Source of the DNA: an uncultured Phascolarctobacterium sp.
GTDB taxonomy: Bacteria; Bacillota; Negativicutes; Acidaminococcales; Acidaminococcaceae
Length of the DNA stretch: 64,000 nucleotides
Direction of reading: 5' to 3'
Assembly: GCA_949285135.1 (NCBI GenBank)
Contig: CASDXO010000009.1
Location: forward strand, 1 to 64,000
The translations under genes and the position numbers were made by a program. Below are positions 44,171 through 52,750 of this stretch, in pieces; positions within the stretch are counted from its first letter, which is position 1; the number at the start of each line of letters is the position of its first letter. Under the pieces are notes generated by a model. The model ran no database searches. It was not told the origin of the DNA and saw nothing but the letters and a program-made list of their open reading frames with translations.

Positions 44171-45214
44171 ATGAAGTTTACTTTCCCTAATATAGGTTTT
44201 TTTAACAATATGTCCGATGATATGGGTATAGATCTGGGCACTGCCAATACGCTGGTGCACTGTAAAGATAAAGGCATTATCATTCGCGAACCGTCCGTAG
44301 TGGCTGTAGAGAAAGATACTAATGAAGTACTGGCTATCGGTGCGGAAGCCAAGAGGATGATTGGCCGTACACCGGGCAATATCGTAGCCATCCGTCCCAT
44401 GAAGGACGGGGTTATTGCTGACTACGAAATTACCCAGTCCATGCTGAAGCATTTCATTAAGAAGGCTATGGGCAACAGAAGTTTTGTACGTCCGCGTATC
44501 CTGGTTGGTGTTCCTTCCGGTGTTACCGAGGTGGAGAAACGTGCCGTTATCGATGCTACGATTGAAGCAGGTGCACGTGAGGCTTATCTGATTGAGGAAC
44601 CCATGGCAGCGGCTATCGGGGCAGGTCTGCCTGTGCAGGAAGCTACCGGCAGCATGGTTGTCGATATCGGCGGTGGTACCTGTGAAGTTGCCGTTATTTC
44701 TCTGGGCGGTATCGTAGTAAGTAAAAGTACCCGTACCGGCGGTGATTCTATTGATGCGGCCATTGTGCGTTATATTCGCAAGTCCTTTAATCTTCTGATT
44801 GGCGAGCGTACTGCGGAAAGCATTAAAATTGAAATCGGTACCGCTATGCCTGTTGAAAATCCTGATACCATGGAAGTACGTGGCCGTGACCTGGTCAGCG
44901 GTCTGCCGAAAAATATTATCATTGATGCCAACCATATCTGTGAAGCGGTGGAAGAACCGGTCAGCAGTATTGTTGATGCTGTGCGCAATACACTGGAGCG
45001 TACTCCGCCTGAACTGTCTGCAGATATTATGGACAGAGGCATCGTGATGACGGGCGGATCTTCCATGCTGCGCAATCTTGACCGTCTTATCTCCCGTGAA
45101 ACAGGTATGCCCGTTTATGTATCTGACGAGGCGCTGAACTGCGTTGCGCTGGGGACCGGTATTGCTGTAGAAAATGTTGATGTGTATAAAAAAGGATTTA
45201 TGACTTCCAAATAA
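44171..45214 (+). CDS. mreB: Rod shape-determining actin homologue MreB
   Basis: A 347-residue actin-fold ATPase that polymerises under the inner membrane and guides the elongasome. Phosphate-1 motif [27 protein letters not shown], phosphate-2 [19 protein letters not shown] (pieces MVVDIGGGT and EVAVISLGG), EIGTAMP and adenosine motif [19 protein letters not shown] short N-terminal FTFPNIGFF may aid membrane contact. AGGAGG lies 11 nt upstream. Starts mreBCD-mrdA-rodA. Confidence 0.96.
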   Translation: MKFTFPNIGFFNNMSDDMGIDLGTANTLVHCKDKGIIIREPSVVAVEKDTNEVLAIGAEAKRMIGRTPGNIVAIRPMKDGVIADYEITQSMLKHFIKKAMGNRSFVRPRILVGVPSGVTEVEKRAVIDATIEAGAREAYLIEEPMAAAIGAGLPVQEATGSMVVDIGGGTCEVAVISLGGIVVSKSTRTGGDSIDAAIVRYIRKSFNLLIGERTAESIKIEIGTAMPVENPDTMEVRGRDLVSGLPKNIIIDANHICEAVEEPVSSIVDAVRNTLERTPPELSADIMDRGIVMTGGSSMLRNLDRLISRETGMPVYVSDEALNCVALGTGIAVENVDVYKKGFMTSK

Positions 45215-45233
45215 AATAGTGTAGGGCAAAAGC

Positions 45234-46100
45234 ATGAGTAAGAAAACTATGCTCTGCATGCTGTTTGTGCTGACAGTCTTTTCCATGCTGATACTGGCTG
45301 TGGCAGGAAAAAGCCGTTTTCCGCTGATTAACAGGGCGGTGGCAGTAGTGCTGCTGCCTGCAGAAAGCGGTATTACGGCTGTGGGCCATCTGGGTGACAG
45401 TATTCGTGGATACTGGCGCTCTTTAACGGTCTTGCAGGAAGAAAATGAAGAACTGAAAAGAGATAATGCTGAGCTGCGTAATGCCAATATTGCCATGGCC
45501 TCTATCTATGCAGAAAATCAGCAGCTGCGTCAGTTGTTGCAGTATAAAGAGCAGCATAAGTCACAGACTACGGTGCCGGGTAAGGTTATTGCCAGAAATT
45601 TCGGCGATCTGCGCGACAGTCTCTATATTAATATAGGGGCTGATATGGGCTTGCAGCGTGAAATGGCTGTAGTCAATAATGAAGGATTTATCGGCATTAT
45701 CGACGAGGTGTATGACGATTACGCCAGAGTACTGCTGATAACTTCGTCTAAATGCAGGATTGGCGGCCGTGTGCTGCGCAACGATTCGCGTGCTGTAGGT
45801 GTTACCTGTGGGCGCAGCTCTGCCGGTGACAGCCTTATTATGGAGCATATCTTCCGTGAGGCCAGCATCCGCAAAGGCGACGTTATTGTAACCAGCGGTT
45901 ACAGCGGCAGCCATCCGGAAAATATCCTGATTGGCAAGGTTACCGATGTAAGCGTAGACAGCGTGGGCCTGCTGCAGCAGGCGGAAGTAACACCGGCAGC
46001 TGATATTGCCGATGTAGAACAGGTGCTGGTAATAACTTCTTTTACACCGCAGCCTAAAATTGATATTAATAGTGTTGAACAGGGAGGACAGGCAAAATGA
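45234..46100 (+). CDS. mreC: Rod shape-determining protein MreC
   Basis: A 288-residue bitopic periplasmic protein. One N-terminal transmembrane helix (about 5-22), a coiled coil (about 65-105, LQEENEELKRDNAELRNAN), then the paired beta-barrel domain with GKVIARNFGDLRDSLYINIG and GDVIVTSGYSG. It links MreB to the cell-wall synthases MrdA and RodA. The ATG follows a weak AGGG site; the stop overlaps mreD. Confidence 0.93.
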   Translation: MSKKTMLCMLFVLTVFSMLILAVAGKSRFPLINRAVAVVLLPAESGITAVGHLGDSIRGYWRSLTVLQEENEELKRDNAELRNANIAMASIYAENQQLRQLLQYKEQHKSQTTVPGKVIARNFGDLRDSLYINIGADMGLQREMAVVNNEGFIGIIDEVYDDYARVLLITSSKCRIGGRVLRNDSRAVGVTCGRSSAGDSLIMEHIFREASIRKGDVIVTSGYSGSHPENILIGKVTDVSVDSVGLLQQAEVTPAADIADVEQVLVITSFTPQPKIDINSVEQGGQAK

Positions 46101-46597
46101 GGAGACTGATTTGGCCCGTCCTATTTCTGTTCTTATTACTGCTGCAGGGGTCGCTGTCTGTATTTTACACAGGCTGGCTGGCGGTCGATTTGCCTTTGCT
46201 GGCTGTCTACAGTTATGCACTGCTGCGCGGTGAAAATTTTGGCGCTTTTACCGGCGTCTGTGTGGGGCTGCTGCAGGATGCCATGACCGTAGGTTTTTTT
46301 GGTTTTCACATCCTGACCCGTGGTGCTGTAGGCTATCTGGTGGGCATGACCAAGGAAAAGGTATTCAAAGAGGGCAGCTCCTATCACATTGTCCTTATCG
46401 GACTGTGCAGCCTGCTCATCAGGTTCTGCTACTGGTGGCTGGAGCTTATCAGGGCAGACTGGCACTGGGATATACTGCCAGGTTTTCTGTGGGATACACT
46501 GGGGTATTGCCTGGGAAATATGCTGCTGGTAGTGCCGATGTATTACATAGTTAAGAAAATGTACGACTGGATAAAGAAAGAGGATATTTCTTACTGA
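46097..46597 (+). CDS. mreD: Rod shape-determining protein MreD
   Basis: A 166-residue polytopic membrane protein with about five helices, typical MreD segments being GENFGAFTGVCVGLLQDAMT and a C-terminal helix ending in basic residues. It overlaps mreC by 4 nt. The protein belongs to the elongasome, where it stabilises MreC. Confidence 0.9.
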   Translation: MRRLIWPVLFLFLLLLQGSLSVFYTGWLAVDLPLLAVYSYALLRGENFGAFTGVCVGLLQDAMTVGFFGFHILTRGAVGYLVGMTKEKVFKEGSSYHIVLIGLCSLLIRFCYWWLELIRADWHWDILPGFLWDTLGYCLGNMLLVVPMYYIVKKMYDWIKKEDISY

Positions 46598-46613
46598 CAG
46601 AAAGGGGTAAGCC

Positions 46614-48437
46614 ATGCTTAATAAACATCATATGGAACGTCTGCATATAATGTTCGTTATCTGCCTGGTACTGTTTGCTGTACTTATCGGGCGCATGGCC
46701 TATCTGCAGCTGTGGCGCGGAGATTATTATTCGCAGCAGGCAGACGGCAACCGTCTGCGGCAGTCGAAAATTATCGCGCCCCGCGGCCTTATTGTTGACA
46801 GTGAGGGACGCGAGCTGGTAAACAATCTGCCTGGGTATGCAGTGGCGCTGCAAAAACAGAGCAGTTACGACCCGATAATGCTGCAAAAGCTGAGTGAACT
46901 GCTGAATATTCCTCTTGCAGATATTAATAAACAGATTCAGGAAAGTAAGAATTATTATGAGCCTATCCGGCTGAAAAGCAATCTGTCGCCTGAGCTGGTG
47001 ACCAAGATAGAGGAAAACCGCAGAGATATGCCGGACGTGCTGCTGGAGGTGCAGCCCATCCGCAACTATCTCTATAAGGAATTTGCCGTGCATGCGCTTG
47101 GTTATGTGGGCGAGGTAAGTGCCTATGAGATAGAGCAGGGTCTCTTCAAGGACGTTACGCAGGGCAGTATTGTCGGTAAGGCTGGGCTGGAAAAAAGCTA
47201 TGACAAATATCTGCGCGGTGAAGATGGCGCATTTATGGAGGAAGTGGATGTTGCCGGTAATGTGGTCAAACATTTTGATACCGTACAGCCTGTACCGGGC
47301 AAGAATTTAAAGCTGACCATTAATTATGACCTGCAGATGACACTGGAAAAATTTATTGACCAGCATCTTGCGTATCTGCGCAGCTCAGGTCTTGCTCCTA
47401 ATGCGAGGGCTGCTGCTGTTGTGGCTATTGACCCGCGTAATGGTGCCGTACGCGCCATGGTCAGCCGTCCTGGTTATGACCCAAATCTTTTTGTACAGGG
47501 TATTTCTTTCGATGACTGGAATAAAATCAATGATGACCCCAATTATCCTATGAATAATAAAGTCATTACCGGTGAATATCCACCTGGTTCTACTTTTAAG
47601 ATTGTTACGGGCAGCGCGGCTTTTGAATTAAATAAAGTACGGCTGGACGAAATGATATATGACGGTGGTTTTCATCCCCTTGTACCCACCATGGGTAATG
47701 CTGAAGGCGAGGTGCTTGGCTGGCTGAGCTTTATCAAGGCGCTGGCCATGTCGGATAACGTATATTTTTACGAGCTGGGTTATCGTGTCGGTATCGATAA
47801 TATTGCCAAATATGCCGGTATTTATGGCTTTGGGCAACCCACGGGAATTGACCTTGTTGGTGAAAGTACGGGACTGGTGGCATCCAAAAAAGTTAAATGG
47901 GATATCTGGCATGAAGACTGGCGTTTAGGTGATACTTTCAATGCAGCTATCGGACAGGGCTTCAATCTGGCAACTCCCATGCAGCTTGCTGTAATGCTCA
48001 GCTGTGTGGCTAACGGCGGTATACGGTATCAGCCGTATCTGGTAGACAGTATTTTGAATGCTGACGGCAGCAGGTACATGACGCCGGAAAGAGCAGCAGG
48101 AAAACATATAGATATTTCTCAACGAACACTTGACTATATGCAGCAGGGTATGAGTGCCACGACTCAGGAGGGCGGTACCGCTTCTTACTTCCAGTCGCTG
48201 CCGCGCAAGGTAGCCGGTAAGACCGGTACGGCAGAAAACTCTCATGGACGTGACCACGGTTTGTTTGTTGCTTACGGACCGGTGGAAAATCCTGAACTGG
48301 TAGTTGTCGCTATCGTGGAGCAGGGTGGTTTTGGTACATCTGCCGCAGGCCCTATTGTTTATAAGGTTTTTGAAGAGCATTTCCGTGAAGAAGGGCTGCT
48401 GCCCCCGGAAAATGCACAGGACAGTAAAAAAGACTGA
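46614..48437 (+). CDS. mrdA: Penicillin-binding protein 2 (elongasome transpeptidase)
   Basis: A 607-residue class B PBP that cross-links peptidoglycan with RodA. One N-terminal transmembrane helix (about 11-30), the PBP dimerisation/pedestal domain (about 60-230), then the transpeptidase with active-site GEYPPGSTFKIVTG (STFK), the MSDNVYFYELG (SxN) motif and KTGTAENSHG (KTG). AAGGGG precedes the ATG. minC and minD, often found between mrdA and rodA in related genomes, are absent here. Confidence 0.95.
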   Translation: MLNKHHMERLHIMFVICLVLFAVLIGRMAYLQLWRGDYYSQQADGNRLRQSKIIAPRGLIVDSEGRELVNNLPGYAVALQKQSSYDPIMLQKLSELLNIPLADINKQIQESKNYYEPIRLKSNLSPELVTKIEENRRDMPDVLLEVQPIRNYLYKEFAVHALGYVGEVSAYEIEQGLFKDVTQGSIVGKAGLEKSYDKYLRGEDGAFMEEVDVAGNVVKHFDTVQPVPGKNLKLTINYDLQMTLEKFIDQHLAYLRSSGLAPNARAAAVVAIDPRNGAVRAMVSRPGYDPNLFVQGISFDDWNKINDDPNYPMNNKVITGEYPPGSTFKIVTGSAAFELNKVRLDEMIYDGGFHPLVPTMGNAEGEVLGWLSFIKALAMSDNVYFYELGYRVGIDNIAKYAGIYGFGQPTGIDLVGESTGLVASKKVKWDIWHEDWRLGDTFNAAIGQGFNLATPMQLAVMLSCVANGGIRYQPYLVDSILNADGSRYMTPERAAGKHIDISQRTLDYMQQGMSATTQEGGTASYFQSLPRKVAGKTGTAENSHGRDHGLFVAYGPVENPELVVVAIVEQGGFGTSAAGPIVYKVFEEHFREEGLLPPENAQDSKKD

Positions 48438-48449
48438 GAAAGGAATGCC

Positions 48450-49556
48450 ATGGATTTAAAACGCATTTTAAGAAATCTGGACTGGTGGCTTATTGGGGCA
48501 GTACTGCTGCTCATGGGCAGCGGCCTGCTTCTCATTGACAGTGCTACCCATTCGTTTGCTGTAAGCACGGGTAAGGCCTGGCATGTAGAAAGACAGGGCA
48601 TTTTTATGATTATAGCTCTGCTTTTGGCGGCGTTTTCCTTGCGCTTTGATTACCGGATTTTAAAAAATTATGCTACCCAGCTCTACATAGCCAATATTAT
48701 CCTGCTGGTAGCGGTAATGGCCTTCGGCATTTCGCAGCTGGGAGCGCAGCGCTGGATTCAGATTGGTTCTTTTTCCTTTCAGCCCAGTGAGTTTGCCAAG
48801 GTATTTCTGATTATCTGTCTGGCGTCTTTTATGGAAAAACGTATTGAATGGCTGGAAACCTTTAAAGATTATCTGCCAGTGTTTGCGTATATTCTGCTGC
48901 CGTTCGTGCTGGTTATGAAGCAGCCGGATCTTGGAACATCGCTGACCTTCATTGCTATTTTATTGGGAATGATTTTTGTCAGCGGCTTTAAATTTAACTG
49001 GTTTGCCAAACTGGGAGTTTTATTTGTTGCCATGCTGCCGGTATTCTGGATGATTTTGAAGGATTATCAGAAAAACCGTATCCGTGTTTTTTTAAATCCG
49101 GAGCTTGATCCTTTCGGCAGCGGCTATCATGTTATCCAGTCAAAAATTGCTATCGGCAGCGGCGGATTGTTAGGTAAGGGCTGGCTGGCAGGAACTCAGA
49201 GCCAGCTTAATTTTCTGCCGGAAAATCACACTGACTTTATTTTTGCCGTAGTGGGAGAAGAATTTGGCTTTATAGGCGCGGCCTTTATTATTCTGCTGTA
49301 TCTGATTATTATCTGGCGCGGTATTACTATTGCGCTTAATGCAGAAGATGATTTCGGTACGCTTCTGGCCGTGGGCGTAACTTCCATGTTTATGTTCCAC
49401 ATTATGGTAAATATTGGCATGACAGCCGGCATCATGCCGGTAACAGGCGTGCCGCTGCCGTTTTTAAGCTACGGAGTCAGCTCGCTGATAACTAATGTAG
49501 CGCTGGTAGCCATCTTACTTAATATCAAGCTGCGCGACCGCAAGCTGCAGTTCTAA
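48450..49556 (+). CDS. rodA: Peptidoglycan glycosyltransferase RodA
   Basis: A 368-residue SEDS-family polymerase with about ten helices. Signatures: GAQRWIQIGSFSFQPSEFAK, KQPDLGTSLTF, NHTDFIFAVVGEEFGFIGA and the C-terminal PVTGVPLPFLSYGVSS. It polymerises lipid II for lateral wall growth with the PBP2 encoded just upstream. It is followed 9 nt later by the radical-SAM pair, probably in the same operon. Confidence 0.95.
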   Translation: MDLKRILRNLDWWLIGAVLLLMGSGLLLIDSATHSFAVSTGKAWHVERQGIFMIIALLLAAFSLRFDYRILKNYATQLYIANIILLVAVMAFGISQLGAQRWIQIGSFSFQPSEFAKVFLIICLASFMEKRIEWLETFKDYLPVFAYILLPFVLVMKQPDLGTSLTFIAILLGMIFVSGFKFNWFAKLGVLFVAMLPVFWMILKDYQKNRIRVFLNPELDPFGSGYHVIQSKIAIGSGGLLGKGWLAGTQSQLNFLPENHTDFIFAVVGEEFGFIGAAFIILLYLIIIWRGITIALNAEDDFGTLLAVGVTSMFMFHIMVNIGMTAGIMPVTGVPLPFLSYGVSSLITNVALVAILLNIKLRDRKLQF

Positions 49557-49565
49557 GGAGGAAAT

Positions 49566-51425
49566 ATGGATAAAGACCTTACCATTGATATATTAAGCAG
49601 TGTACAAAAGCCTGCCCGCTATACAGGCGGTGAATTTGGCAGTATTGTTAAAAGTGCCGAAGAAACGGAAGTAACCATAGCTTTAGCTTTTCCTGATGTT
49701 TACGAAGTAGGTATGAGCTATCTCGGTTTTAAGATTCTGTATCATCTTCTTAATAAAGAACAGGGTGTAGCGGCAGAACGTGTTTACGCGCCCTGGATTG
49801 ATATGGAAGCCAAAATGCGCGAGCATAATATTTTGCTGCGTACACTGGAAACAGATAAGGCGCTGAAAGAATGTGATTTTGCGGGTTTTACGCTGCAATA
49901 CGAGCTTTCTTATACCAATATCCTCAATATGCTTGATCTGGGCGGAGTACCGCTGTTAAGTGCTGAGCGCGGCGAGGATGATCCTTTTGTTATCGTAGGC
50001 GGACCGTGTGTCTATAATCCTGAACCGCTGGCTGATTTTGTTGATTTTGCCATTATCGGCGAAGGCGAAGAAATCATGGTAGAGCTGATGGATTCCTACA
50101 AGGCATGGAAAAAGGCTGGCAGACCGGGAGGCCGTCAGGGCTTTCTGCAGGAAGCTGTAAAGCTGCAGGGAATTTATGTACCGTCATTTTACGAAACTGA
50201 ATATAACGAAGACGGCACTGTAGCTGCAGTGCGTCCGCTGACAGATAAGGCGCCGGCAGCGGTGCAGAAACGCGTAGTAAAAGACCTTAATACTGTTGAT
50301 TTTCCGACTGCACCGATTGTACCTTTTGGTGAAATAGTGCATGACCGTATTATGCTGGAGGTATTCCGTGGCTGCAGCCGTGGCTGCCGTTTTTGCCATG
50401 CGGGCATGGTCTATCGTCCGGTACGCGAACGTAAACCGGAAGTGCTGAAAGAGCTGGCGCGCAAGCTGGTGGATAATACAGGTTATAACGAAATCTCGCT
50501 GGTATCTTTGAGTACGGCGGATTATTCCTGTCTGGCACCGCTGATTCACGATTTGATTCATGAATTTAAAGAGGAAAAAGTAAGCGTTTCACTGCCGTCG
50601 CTGCGTATTGACAGTTTCAGTGTGGATATTGCCAAGGAAGTGCAGGCAGTGCGCAAAAGCGGTCTGACCTTTGCCCCCGAAGCAGGCAGTCAGAAGATGC
50701 GCGATATTATCAATAAGGGAGTGACGGAAGACGATTTGATGAATGCCGTGGGTGCGGCTTTTGCCTCCGGCTGGAGCAGCGTCAAGCTGTACTTTATGAT
50801 TGGTCTGCCCGGTGAAACAGATGAGGACGTACTGGCTATTGCTGACCTTGCCAAAAAGGTGCAGTATAAATATTATCAGGTAACCGGTAAGCGCGGTGCC
50901 AAGGTTACTGTCAGTGCTTCTTCCTTTGTTCCCAAACCTTATACGGCTTTCCAGTGGTTTGGTCAGAACGATTTGGAAACTTTGCGCCGTAAACAGTTCC
51001 TTTTGAAAGATGCGCTGAAAGTAAAAAATATCACCTTCCAGTATCATGATGCCAAAACCGGCATTATTGAAGCAGTCTTTGCCCGTGGAGACCGTCGTCT
51101 GGGCAAGGCGTTGCTTCTGGCATGGCAGAAAGGCGCACGTTTTGACGGCTGGAGCGACTGCTTCTCCTTTGAGCGCTGGCAGGAAGCCGTAGCGGAAGCA
51201 GGTCTTGATATTGATTTTTATGCTGCCCGTGAGCGCGGCATGGAAGAAGTTTTCCCATGGGAGCATATTCAGCCGGCTGTAGACCGCAGATTCCTGCGTC
51301 GTGAGTGGGAAAAAGCACAGGCGCAGCAGCTCACCCATGACTGCCGTCGCAGCAGCTGTACCGGCTGTGGTGTCTGCCAGAAGCTGGGTGTAGATATTAT
51401 TGACTGGGGACGGGGTGAAGCATAA
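49566..51425 (+). CDS. TIGR03960-family B12-binding-like radical SAM protein
   Basis: A 619-residue radical SAM protein. An N-terminal cobalamin-binding-like domain (about 30-190) is followed by the radical SAM barrel with the cluster motif GCSRGCRFCHAG (Cys near residues 270, 274 and 277), then a C-terminal region ending in a Cys-rich motif CRRSSCTGCGVCQKLG. The family always pairs with the DUF2344 protein downstream, and its reaction is unknown to me. Usually an RNase G gene follows the pair; here a terminator does. AAGGAGG precedes the ATG. Confidence 0.9.
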   Translation: MDKDLTIDILSSVQKPARYTGGEFGSIVKSAEETEVTIALAFPDVYEVGMSYLGFKILYHLLNKEQGVAAERVYAPWIDMEAKMREHNILLRTLETDKALKECDFAGFTLQYELSYTNILNMLDLGGVPLLSAERGEDDPFVIVGGPCVYNPEPLADFVDFAIIGEGEEIMVELMDSYKAWKKAGRPGGRQGFLQEAVKLQGIYVPSFYETEYNEDGTVAAVRPLTDKAPAAVQKRVVKDLNTVDFPTAPIVPFGEIVHDRIMLEVFRGCSRGCRFCHAGMVYRPVRERKPEVLKELARKLVDNTGYNEISLVSLSTADYSCLAPLIHDLIHEFKEEKVSVSLPSLRIDSFSVDIAKEVQAVRKSGLTFAPEAGSQKMRDIINKGVTEDDLMNAVGAAFASGWSSVKLYFMIGLPGETDEDVLAIADLAKKVQYKYYQVTGKRGAKVTVSASSFVPKPYTAFQWFGQNDLETLRRKQFLLKDALKVKNITFQYHDAKTGIIEAVFARGDRRLGKALLLAWQKGARFDGWSDCFSFERWQEAVAEAGLDIDFYAARERGMEEVFPWEHIQPAVDRRFLRREWEKAQAQQLTHDCRRSSCTGCGVCQKLGVDIIDWGRGEA

Positions 51426-52129
51426 TGAAATTGCGCATGCAGATTACCAAAGAAAAAGATATTCGTTTTATTTCACATCTGGAATATATACGTACCATAG
51501 AGCGCGCAATTCGTCGTGCCAGGATTCCGGCAGCATATTCAGAGGGTTTTAATCCCCATATGAAATTTTCGCTGGCTTCTGCCTTAGGCGTAGGTGTCGT
51601 AAGTTACGCGGAGTTTGTGGAAATTGAACTGGCAGAGCCTATGGAAGTGAAAGCAGCGGCTGTGGCACTGAGTAAAGCATTGCCGCGCGGCATCAAGGTA
51701 CTGGCTGCTGATGCAGTTGATACTCATCATGCTGCGTTGATGGCGCAGGCTGGCGGAGCAAGCTACAGGGTGACAGTACCATATGAAGGTGATGTAGGTG
51801 CGGCAGTAGAAGCATTTAATACATCAGAACAACTGCTGTTTAAAAAGGCGGCTCCCAAACGCAAGGAAAAGTTTAAAGAAATAGATGTTAAATTCTATAT
51901 TCCGCAGCTGGCGGTGCAGCAGCAGGATGGACAGACTGTCTTCACTTTTGACTGTAAAATTACTCCTGATGGCAGTATGAAGGCTGTGGATCTGCTCAAT
52001 GCGCTGAATGAGCATTACGCTTTGCAGCTACCGGTAGAAAAGGCAGATATTGAGCGTTTATCCTTATACAGGCTGGATAAAAAAGGCAAGAAATGTTCCA
52101 TGCTGGAAGCCGATGCTGTACTTATGTGA
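51425..52129 (+). CDS. TIGR03936-family radical SAM-associated protein (DUF2344)
   Basis: A 234-residue partner of the preceding radical SAM protein. Typical N-terminal segment LRMQITKEKDIRFISHLEYI and RRARIPAAYSEGFNPHMKFS. Its start overlaps the upstream stop by one base (TAATG). In some bacteria the two proteins are fused, which argues for a complex; the function is unassigned. Followed by a very strong terminator. Confidence 0.9.
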   Translation: MKLRMQITKEKDIRFISHLEYIRTIERAIRRARIPAAYSEGFNPHMKFSLASALGVGVVSYAEFVEIELAEPMEVKAAAVALSKALPRGIKVLAADAVDTHHAALMAQAGGASYRVTVPYEGDVGAAVEAFNTSEQLLFKKAAPKRKEKFKEIDVKFYIPQLAVQQQDGQTVFTFDCKITPDGSMKAVDLLNALNEHYALQLPVEKADIERLSLYRLDKKGKKCSMLEADAVLM

Positions 52130-52137
52130 ATTTAATC

Positions 52138-52177
52138 AAAAAGACTTCAGAAAATATTTTCTGAAGTCTTTTTTTAT
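52138..52177. terminator. Terminator after the radical SAM pair
   Basis: Perfect 30-nt palindrome (52141-52170) extended by A/T pairs to about 52138-52173, followed by more T. It works in both directions. Confidence 0.92.
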
Positions 52178-52365
52178 TTCATTTATTATGTGTTGCAGGT
52201 AAATATTTTTGCATAAGATTGGAAAACAAGTAAATCATTTGCAAATAACTGTTTCAGATAAGAAATATTTGAAATTATAGCATAATAGAGAGTATTTTTT
52301 GATAGTATTAATAAGAAAATAGAAAAAGAAAACTTATAATCTTAAAGATTAAATAAGAAAAAATA
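52178..52365. other. AT-rich intergenic region, no gene seen
   Basis: Very AT-rich DNA between the terminator and the promoter of the first cobalamin riboswitch. No feature is supported. Confidence 0.5.
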
Positions 52366-52394
52366 TTGACAAAGAAGAAAAACAAAGGTAAAAT
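52366..52394 (+). promoter_or_regulatory. Promoter of cobalamin module 1
   Basis: TTGACA (52366-52371), 17-bp spacer, TAAAAT (52389-52394). It starts the riboswitch RNA. Confidence 0.82.
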
Positions 52395-52434
52395 TTGCAA
52401 TATAGTAATTAATACAAATAAAATATAAGTTGCA

Positions 52435-52673
52435 TTTAAATTCAGGCGTAGTATTACTTAAAAGTTAAACAGGTGAAAATCCTGTACGGTCCCGCCGCTG
52501 TAATGCCACAATATACTTTAGTCAGTGACAAGTTTAGTCTGCTAAAGAGGGCAAAGTCAGTCAGACTGCCTGAAAAAGCTTTTAATTTCTGCGAGCGACG
52601 GAAAAAGCCGGTAAGACAGTAAGAGGTATATAGATTTGGCGCTTTTTCGCTTAGCAGCGGAAAGGCGCTTTTT
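52435..52673 (+). promoter_or_regulatory. Cobalamin riboswitch 1
   Basis: The conserved core AAACAGGTGAAAATCCTGTA and CGGTCCCGCCGCTGTAATG (B12 box type) is at about 52468-52507, with the later GAGCGACGGAAAAAGCCGG segment. The expression platform is an intrinsic terminator: stem 52639-52650 with 52657-52668 (12 pairs, two G-U), loop TTAGCA, then T5. Cobalamin binding should stop transcription of the TonB receptor and transporter genes downstream. Confidence 0.93.
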
Positions 52674-52750
52674 ATATCTGATTTAAAATTTTACCAGCGT
52701 ACTTTGCAGTGCTCAGTAAAATTTTAAAAATAAATAAGTGAGGTGTGCCA

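Noticed and set aside
44144-45496. 450-codon minus-strand frame opposite mreB
   Set aside because: Antisense shadow of mreB/mreC with no ribosome site or family resemblance.
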